Part shown: positions 14,187-18,619 of the stretch, one piece after another | Position numbering within the stretch: the first letter of the stretch is position 1 | Layout: each line of letters opens with the position of its first letter | DNA from: an uncultured Erysipelotrichaceae bacterium | GTDB lineage: Bacteria; Bacillota_I; Bacilli_A; RF39; UBA660 | Direction of reading: 5' to 3' | Length of the DNA: 18,619 nt | NCBI GenBank assembly: GCA_902797105.1 | Contig: CADBRL010000074.1 | Coordinates: 1-18,619, forward strand | Notes under the pieces: generated by a model | Told to the model about the DNA's origin: nothing | Database searches by the model: none | What the model saw: the letters and a program-made list of their open reading frames with translations, nothing else | Translations under genes and position numbers: made by a program

Positions 14187-14762
14187 TTATTCTCCTTCTT
14201 TATTATTTTCCAAAAGTACTAAAGCTTTAAACTCACTTGATAAAAGCATGCTTATTTCTTCATCAGTTAAATTAACAGCTTTACATGCAATTAAAGTTGC
14301 TAGTCCATGAGTAAATAACCACATCTTAACATGAAATGACTTTAAATTTTCTCCAGTTAAACTAGTACTCATATTTATATATTTTTCTACTTCATCAAAG
14401 TTTTCATCAGCAGCATCAATAAATTCACTTATTGAAAGATTAGTTTTACTCATAAATAACACTTTAAATATATTATTTTCTTCCTTAGCAAACTTTATAT
14501 AATTAATACCTGTTTGCTTATATTTTGGCATTTTATCATTCATATTACTTGTTATAAAATCATAAAAATATTTTATCATTTTCTTATTTAATTCATTTAA
14601 TAACTCTTCACTATTTTCAAACTGATAATATATTGGTCTTATAGAACAATTTAACTTTTTAGCTATTTCTCTATTACTCACCTTTTCTATACCATCATTT
14701 CTAACTATTTCAAGTGCTGCCTTAAGTATATCATCTTTACTTATCTTTATTTGTTTTGGCAA
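14187..14762 (-). CDS. TetR family transcriptional regulator
   Basis: 191-aa repressor, probably of its own exporter operon. The helix-turn-helix lies at about 12-55 (DDILKAALEIVRNDGIEKVSNREIAKKL, then SIRPIYYQFENSEELL). The C-terminal part, a ligand-binding helical domain of the TetR_C_13/WHG-like kind (MWLFTHGLATLIACK), is not specific enough to name a ligand. The start is TTG 14762, five bases after AAGGTG. The promoter carries a perfect 16-bp palindrome, the natural operator. The ATPase gene follows without a gap. Confidence 0.9.
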   Translation of the reverse strand: MPKQIKISKDDILKAALEIVRNDGIEKVSNREIAKKLNCSIRPIYYQFENSEELLNELNKKMIKYFYDFITSNMNDKMPKYKQTGINYIKFAKEENNIFKVLFMSKTNLSISEFIDAADENFDEVEKYINMSTSLTGENLKSFHVKMWLFTHGLATLIACKAVNLTDEEISMLLSSEFKALVLLENNKEGE

Positions 14763-14784
14763 CCTATCACCTTCTTATAACTAA

Positions 14785-14813
14785 ATTGTATCACGTGATA
14801 CATTATTTGTAAA
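14785..14813 (-). promoter_or_regulatory. Promoter of the tetR-ABC-tag operon
   Basis: Minus strand: TTTACA (14813-14808), 17 bp, TACAAT (14790-14785). The operator palindrome covers the spacer end and most of the -10. Confidence 0.65.
14787..14802. promoter_or_regulatory. TetR-type operator palindrome
   Basis: TGTATCACGTGATACA is a perfect 16-bp palindrome overlapping the -10 box, 25 bp before the tetR start. Its size and place fit autorepression by the TetR homologue. Confidence 0.75.
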
Positions 14814-14847
14814 GAAAAAGATGTTAAAACATTTTTTCAACATCTTT
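14813..14847 (-). terminator. Terminator of spoVIF
   Basis: Minus-strand stem AAAGATGTT/AACATCTTT, with a further A/T-rich inner stem, followed by TTC and TTT. It overlaps the spoVIF stop and abuts the tetR -35 box. Confidence 0.7.
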
Positions 14848-15066
14848 AGGTACTTTATCATCCACGATTTTACTTATTATTTTCCTCTTTTGTTCATCAG
14901 TTACTTTCTTACCTGTCATTTTACTTAAAGTATCAATTACTTCCGTTAAAGTTTTTTCATCCTTCATATTTCCTTTTTGTAGTTTTTCTGCCAAGCTTAT
15001 GATAGTATTCTTATCTACCTTAGTTTTCTTTTCCACCTTTTTAAAGAATTCATCCCCGAATTTCAT
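14824..15066 (-). CDS. spoVIF: Stage VI sporulation protein F
   Basis: In B. subtilis SpoVIF (YjcC, 87 aa) is made under sigma-K and supports GerE activity and coat assembly. This 80-aa protein has the same plan: FFKKVEKKTKVDKNTIISLAEKLQ, then NMKDEKTLTEVIDTLSKMTGKKVTDEQKRKIISKIV and a short DxxKMF end. The corresponding Bacillus blocks are FFKNIEKKTGV, LANSLQ and NFKDEKTVRKVI. No membrane segment. Ribosome site GGGAGG. The sigma-K-type promoter upstream and the presence of gerE in the same window support the call, which is made from remembered family sequence. Confidence 0.8.
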   Translation of the reverse strand: MKFGDEFFKKVEKKTKVDKNTIISLAEKLQKGNMKDEKTLTEVIDTLSKMTGKKVTDEQKRKIISKIVDDKVPKDVEKMF

Positions 15067-15083
15067 AAAGAGCCTCCCTAAAG

Positions 15084-15109
15084 TAATATATGCCTAATTT
15101 GACAAATGT
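15084..15109 (-). promoter_or_regulatory. sigma-K-type promoter of spoVIF
   Basis: Minus strand: AC (15109-15108), 15 bp, CATATATTA (15092-15084) fits CATAnnnTA with a spacing one base short of 16. AATTAGGC (15099-15092), matching the GerE core RWWTRGGY, touches the -10. Confidence 0.5.
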
Positions 15110-15127
15110 GCCCACTTAGTATATAAT
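15099..15127 (+). promoter_or_regulatory. Perfect sigma-A promoter of the 270-aa gene
   Basis: TTGACA (15099-15104), 17 bp, TATAAT (15122-15127): consensus in both boxes and spacing. It overlaps the divergent spoVIF promoter. Confidence 0.85.
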
Positions 15128-15152
15128 ACTTACCAACAAATGGGGGTTTGTT

Positions 15153-15965
15153 ATGATAACTTTTGATGATATAAAAGATGTTTTTAATAAGACTAATGAT
15201 GATACACTTAGTACAATTTATACTGAAAGACAAATGAAAAGTATTCAGTTAAATGAAGAAGCTGCTCGAGAAATATTAATTGAATTTCCTTGTGAAACCA
15301 TGTCAGTTCCTTCTTATTTATCAGATATTGAAAAAGTAAATTACTTAATGTCAATGTATCTTAATAGCGGAAATCCTAAAGTTATAAAAACTGTTTGGGA
15401 AGTACTTTTAAAACATCATTATCAAGTAAATTCAGAACTTTTAAAAACAATGCAAAGAACAGACTTTTATTTTAATGATGATATTAATTTAATTACTTAT
15501 TCTAATTTAGTATACGGAGCCATTTCAATTAAAAATATAAATGATATTACCCAAAATAATGTTAATTTTAATACAAGTTATGGTGATTTAAAACTATTTC
15601 CATTAGATAGAACATATGGAATGGGAAAAATAGATGCTACTAAAAGAAGGGGTTTTTGTCATAATTTAACAAGTGATATTTTATCAGTCAATAAAGATTT
15701 ATATGGAGCTTATTACTATATTCCGATGGAATTTGCAGGTTTTATGGAACACTCTGTGCTTCTTGATTTAAAACATCATTTAGTCTTAGACTTTGCTAAT
15801 AATATTGTAATGTCTTTAGATATTTGGCAAAAATATTATAATAAGCCAACAATCCTTATTAAAGGTGATGAATTTAGTGAACTTAGCAAGAGATGCAATG
15901 ATGAATTAGGAATATATTTAACAACATGTACATTAGATAATGTAAGAAGAATTAGAAAGAGATAA
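15153..15965 (+). CDS. Unknown protein with transglutaminase-like Cys-His-Asp
   Basis: I do not recognise the family by name. The 270-aa protein has no signal peptide or membrane helix, so it is probably cytoplasmic. The first half is helical. The second half has RRGFCHNLT (C169), GFMEHSVLLD (H200) and HLVLDFANN (D213, N217). Cys, then His about 30 residues on, then Asp 13 further in a D-x-x-N context is the order seen in transglutaminase-like and papain-like thiol enzymes. That suggests a thiol peptidase or acyltransferase, as inference only. It has a consensus sigma-A promoter, ribosome site GGGGG, and stands alone with its own terminator. Confidence 0.75.
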   Translation: MITFDDIKDVFNKTNDDTLSTIYTERQMKSIQLNEEAAREILIEFPCETMSVPSYLSDIEKVNYLMSMYLNSGNPKVIKTVWEVLLKHHYQVNSELLKTMQRTDFYFNDDINLITYSNLVYGAISIKNINDITQNNVNFNTSYGDLKLFPLDRTYGMGKIDATKRRGFCHNLTSDILSVNKDLYGAYYYIPMEFAGFMEHSVLLDLKHHLVLDFANNIVMSLDIWQKYYNKPTILIKGDEFSELSKRCNDELGIYLTTCTLDNVRRIRKR

Positions 15966-15996
15966 CCAGATAGAAAACACTATCTGGTTATTTTTT
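15962..15996 (+). terminator. Terminator of the 270-aa gene
   Basis: Perfect 12-bp stem ATAACCAGATAG/CTATCTGGTTAT with loop AAAACA and a T-run. It includes the stop codon. Confidence 0.9.
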
Positions 15997-16060
15997 ATTA
16001 CAAAAAGCAAAATGGTTTTAGTTTATCAAAATCGGGTCAGATTGAGTTCCAGAACCTGAT

Positions 16061-16614
16061 TTATATGTTCTTTACTTGGTCTGTATCTAGATTAACAAAT
16101 GTTACTTCAACATTCCATTTCTGAGATACTGTTTGAGCTCTACTTGCTTCGATATCATAATCAGCAATAATTAAGAAACCTCCAGTTATTGTTGTAATAT
16201 CAAAACCATCTTCTGTATGTATTAAACCAGTTATATTTTCTACTTTATTTCCATTGGATCAGTTACATTCAAAAGTATTTCTAGTGTTGTATCATTGGTT
16301 GGATAAATAAAATAAATATTATATCTATCTGATGATTTATCAACATTAACAGAGTTACTTGCTATAAATATTGCAATTGCTTTCGTTGAGTATGATTTAT
16401 TACCAGAACCTTTAGCAAAATATAACTGAGTAACTGCAAGATTTATTGCTTTATCTATTTTAAATGTTGTTTAATCTGTTGTTGCTGTGATTACATTTAA
16501 ATTTGAACTTGCTCCAGTTCCTCCAGTTGCTTGGAAATATGCGTATGTTGCCCCAAAAACTAAAATTATTAATGTTATAACTGCAACTAAACTTAATATC
16601 ATTGCAAAAGCCAC
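16061..16614 (-). pseudogene. Decayed SipW-type secreted surface protein gene
   Basis: Most of the 656-bp stretch between the 270-aa gene and the glycosyltransferase holds a broken gene. From GTG 16614 the frame reads a hydrophobic segment (AFAMILSLVAVITLIIL) ending in GATYAYF, the hallmark of signal peptides cleaved by the SipW-type peptidase in TasA/CalY-like proteins. A TAA at 16473-16471 interrupts it (probably from CAA). The frame then continues as beta-rich protein (LAVTQLYFAKGSGNKSYSTK) to about 16256. There, loss of one A in GATCC(A)AATGG shifts the frame, restored as NGNKVENITGLIHTEDGF and on to a stop at 16061. No ribosome site is seen. A further frame at 16071-16018 reads YKSGSGTQSDPILIN, possibly another remnant. 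The rest of 16001-16060 holds only a weak hairpin. Confidence 0.75.
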
Positions 16615-16621
16615 TATTTGA

Positions 16622-18118
16622 CTATTTATTTAAATCATCAATAGTGACTTTACTTTCATGGGGTATTGGTTTCCATTCAACTTTCATAAATAAAGCTACA
16701 TATGTTGCATATCTACCTATGATATCAAATGTTGGCCATGTAAATGTATAAAGCATTTTTTTCCATATAGACATTTTTTTAATATTTTTATGTTCCACAA
16801 TAAATAGATAAATTGCTACCCACATATTCTCAATATACATGCCTATTCTAAATAATATTCTTAGCCATAAAGATGTAAGCATACCAATGAATAAAGCATT
16901 AACTCCAGGTGATGCAAAAACTTTTACTTCAAAGAAATGTCTAAGTAACATGGCAAGATAAGTACTTCCTCCGAAGAAATTAACTCCATCAATACCAGTG
17001 TTATAACAGTAACATCCATACATAACTACGATAACAATTAACCATCTAGCAATATTAAAAACTGAAAATGGTGTAAGTTGCATTAATGTATCAAATGAAG
17101 CAAATCTATGTCTAATATTTTCTATAATATTAAGAATAAATTCTTTAAATGTTTTTGATTTTTTCTTTTTATTTACGGAAGTTTCACCCCATCTTGTTCT
17201 AACAAACCATTTACCTAAGAAAATATTAATAAATAAATATGGACCAGACTCAACAAAAGCTTGCAAGTGACCTTTAGCCCATCTTGTTCTTTGTCTTAAA
17301 GCAACTTTTAAACTAGTTGGTTGTTCATCATAAAACATAGCATCATTTTGATAAGTAATTTGGTAACCTTGAGCAACAGCATCTGCAGTAAGTGCTCTAT
17401 CTTCAGTAAGTGATGTATAATGCCAACCATTTTTAACTATTTCATTTGTAAATAAAAAACCAGTACCTTGAATATTTGTTGCAAGTCTTAAAACACTTCT
17501 TGCTCTATGATTATATCTAATTGACCTAATCCAGTGAAGTGCATATGTTGATGCAATCCAGTTCTCATCAAAGTTTTTAGTATTTCTATAAGATGTTATA
17601 ATCTTTTCTCCAGAGTCAAAAGCATCATTCATTTTAGTTATATAATCTTTTTTTAATAAATTATCAGCATCAAAAATAAAATAACCTTCAAAACTCATTC
17701 TGCCATAATCTTCTTCAATTCTATCAAGTAAAAACTCTAGAGCATAACCTTTAGTTCGATGTTTATCATCAAATCTTTCATAGCATATTGCCCCATGATT
17801 TCTTGCTATTTCTGCAGTATTATCAGTACAATTATCTGCTACAACAAAAGTTGTAATTAAATCTTTTGGATAATCTTGTTTATTTATACTATCCAGTAAA
17901 TTTCCTATTACATACTTTTCATTTCTTGCTGCTATTAAAATAGCATATTTATGCTTATTTTTAGCTGGTTTAAATTTTCTAGTAAAGAAAAAACCTATAA
18001 TCCAATATAAAGTTTTATACGCAAACATTGCGGATAAAACACTACTTATAGCGTAATATACTGTCTTCCAACTTAGATAATTATCTCCGATAAAACTTAT
18101 AATATTTAATGTACTCAT
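16622..18118 (-). CDS. Processive membrane glycosyltransferase, family 2
   Basis: 498-aa inner-membrane enzyme of the BcsA/hyaluronan-synthase-like GT2 group that adds sugars to a growing polysaccharide or glycolipid. N-terminal helices (about 18-46) lead to the GT-A domain: ILIAARNE (60-67), VVADNCTDNT (92-101), the DAD metal motif (150-152), TED (238-240) with the catalytic Asp, and Q-R-T-R-W (276-280), the Q/RxxRW motif of processive members. Several helices follow from about 350 to 485. GAGGAAG precedes ATG 18118. No partner polysaccharide genes are visible, so the product is unknown. Only eight bases separate it from the downstream pseudogene. Confidence 0.88.
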   Translation of the reverse strand: MSTLNIISFIGDNYLSWKTVYYAISSVLSAMFAYKTLYWIIGFFFTRKFKPAKNKHKYAILIAARNEKYVIGNLLDSINKQDYPKDLITTFVVADNCTDNTAEIARNHGAICYERFDDKHRTKGYALEFLLDRIEEDYGRMSFEGYFIFDADNLLKKDYITKMNDAFDSGEKIITSYRNTKNFDENWIASTYALHWIRSIRYNHRARSVLRLATNIQGTGFLFTNEIVKNGWHYTSLTEDRALTADAVAQGYQITYQNDAMFYDEQPTSLKVALRQRTRWAKGHLQAFVESGPYLFINIFLGKWFVRTRWGETSVNKKKKSKTFKEFILNIIENIRHRFASFDTLMQLTPFSVFNIARWLIVIVVMYGCYCYNTGIDGVNFFGGSTYLAMLLRHFFEVKVFASPGVNALFIGMLTSLWLRILFRIGMYIENMWVAIYLFIVEHKNIKKMSIWKKMLYTFTWPTFDIIGRYATYVALFMKVEWKPIPHESKVTIDDLNK

Positions 18119-18146
18119 ATTTACTTCCTCAATTCAACTTAACCTA

Positions 18147-18175
18147 ATTGTAACAGATAAATAATTAAAAGTAAA
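18147..18175 (-). promoter_or_regulatory. Promoter of the glycosyltransferase gene
   Basis: Minus strand: TTTACT (18175-18170), 17 bp, TACAAT (18152-18147) with TG one base upstream of the -10. Confidence 0.6.
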
Positions 18176-18177
18176 TT

Positions 18178-18206
18178 AAAAGAAGAATTATTTCAATTCT
18201 TCTTTT
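18178..18206 (-). terminator. Terminator of the Rpn-like gene
   Basis: Perfect 12-bp stem AAAAGAAGAATT/AATTCTTCTTTT with loop GAAAT, overlapping the last codons and stop of the gene. Confidence 0.75.
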
Positions 18207-18619
18207 AGTTTTTCAACTTCATCCAGTGATAATTTAGTAACTCTACAAATCAAATCTACATTGCAATTTTCTTGAAGCATTGCTTTGGCAACATCAATAG
18301 TCTTTTGTTCAACGCCTTGTTTAATGCCATGTTCTACGCCTTTTTTATACCCACGTTCTACGCCATCTTCAAATGCTTCTTCTTTTTCATTGCCATCAAA
18401 TATAACATCTCTGTTATATCTAAGTAAATTATCAAAGTCATCTGAATTATTCTTTACTTCACGTATTATTTTTGCCATAAAATCATCACCATCATATACT
18501 TTTTTTATTAATCTTTCATCATCGCTGACTAAAAGATATAATAATTTTTCTAAAGACTCATTGTCTTTCATAAGTTTAGTATAATCCATATCTAGAATTT
18601 TTGCAAGATTTATGTCGTA
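18188..18619 (-). CDS. Rpn/PD-(D/E)XK nuclease family protein, C-terminal part
   Basis: The frame stays open to the window edge (YDINLAKILD before the internal ATG 18589), so the gene is cut and its N-terminal nuclease domain lies outside. The visible 143 residues have the family tail: LEKLLYLLVSDDERLIKK, an acidic middle, a Gly-spaced helix repeat (EDGVERGYKKGVEHGIKQGVEQ), and a small helix-turn-helix-like end (AKAMLQENCNVDLICRVTKLSLDEVEKLKEEL). Such proteins are called Rpn recombination-promoting nucleases or putative transposases and are often multicopy in gut Firmicutes. Whether this copy has its catalytic residues cannot be seen. Confidence 0.75.
   Translation of the reverse strand, partial: YDINLAKILDMDYTKLMKDNESLEKLLYLLVSDDERLIKKVYDGDDFMAKIIREVKNNSDDFDNLLRYNRDVIFDGNEKEEAFEDGVERGYKKGVEHGIKQGVEQKTIDVAKAMLQENCNVDLICRVTKLSLDEVEKLKEELK

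Noticed and set aside
16032..16060. ATCGGGT/ACCTGAT hairpin downstream of the pseudogene
   Set aside because: Short stem with a large loop and no T-run; not a convincing terminator or RNA.
18285..18584. 99-aa Ser-rich frame opposite the Rpn-like gene
   Set aside because: Complement of the Gly-spaced repeat region of the real gene.
1..18619. CRISPR array, insertion sequence, prophage or attachment site
   Set aside because: No regularly spaced repeats, transposase with terminal repeats, phage genes, or tRNA-end duplication were seen. The Rpn-like gene is cut by the edge and shows no flanking repeats within the window.

Overview
The window is AT-rich DNA read with the standard bacterial code (TGA works as a stop, for example at the recU/ponA ATGA overlap). 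It most likely comes from a low-GC, spore-forming Firmicute of the class Bacilli. Three things point there: a gpsB-rnpB / recU-ponA / dnaD-nth neighbourhood like that of Bacillus, four sporulation genes (spoIIIAH, gerE, gerM, spoVIF), and promoters that fit sigma-A and sigma-K. No genus can be named from this sequence alone.

Left part (1-6840): the 5' end of RNase P RNA and gpsB run leftwards from a sigma-A promoter, next to a possible 36-aa gene. Divergently, recU overlaps ponA (class A penicillin-binding protein). Facing them is the leftward operon cca-dnaD-nth (tRNA CCA addition, replication initiation, base-excision repair). Between the two convergent units sits a HicA-HicB toxin-antitoxin pair with a striking 15-bp inverted-repeat operator, in the place where Bacillus carries ypoC.

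Middle (6841-9070): a rightward sporulation block of spoIIIAH without the other spoIIIA genes, gerE and gerM, then tRNA-Arg(UCU). gerE has a consensus-like sigma-K promoter inside the hairpin that follows spoIIIAH.

Right (9071-15066, leftward): an unknown gene with a disturbed 5' end, a membrane-anchored CPWC thioredoxin-like protein, and a tight operon tetR - ABC ATPase - two ABC-2 permeases - tag (3-methyladenine glycosylase I). The operon's promoter contains a perfect 16-bp palindrome. Upstream is spoVIF, with a second sigma-K-type promoter that overlaps a perfect divergent sigma-A promoter. The latter drives a 270-aa protein with a Cys-His-Asp arrangement.

Far right (15966-18619): a decayed gene for a SipW-type secreted surface protein (one nonsense codon, one frameshift), a processive family-2 membrane glycosyltransferase, and the C-terminal part of an Rpn/PD-(D/E)XK nuclease-like protein cut by the window edge.

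The DNA is tightly packed. Most terminator hairpins overlap the last codons of the gene they end, and three promoters lie partly inside the terminator of the gene before. No complete new system was found. The most notable items are the sporulation regulatory layout, the HicAB operator and the exporter-tag operon.
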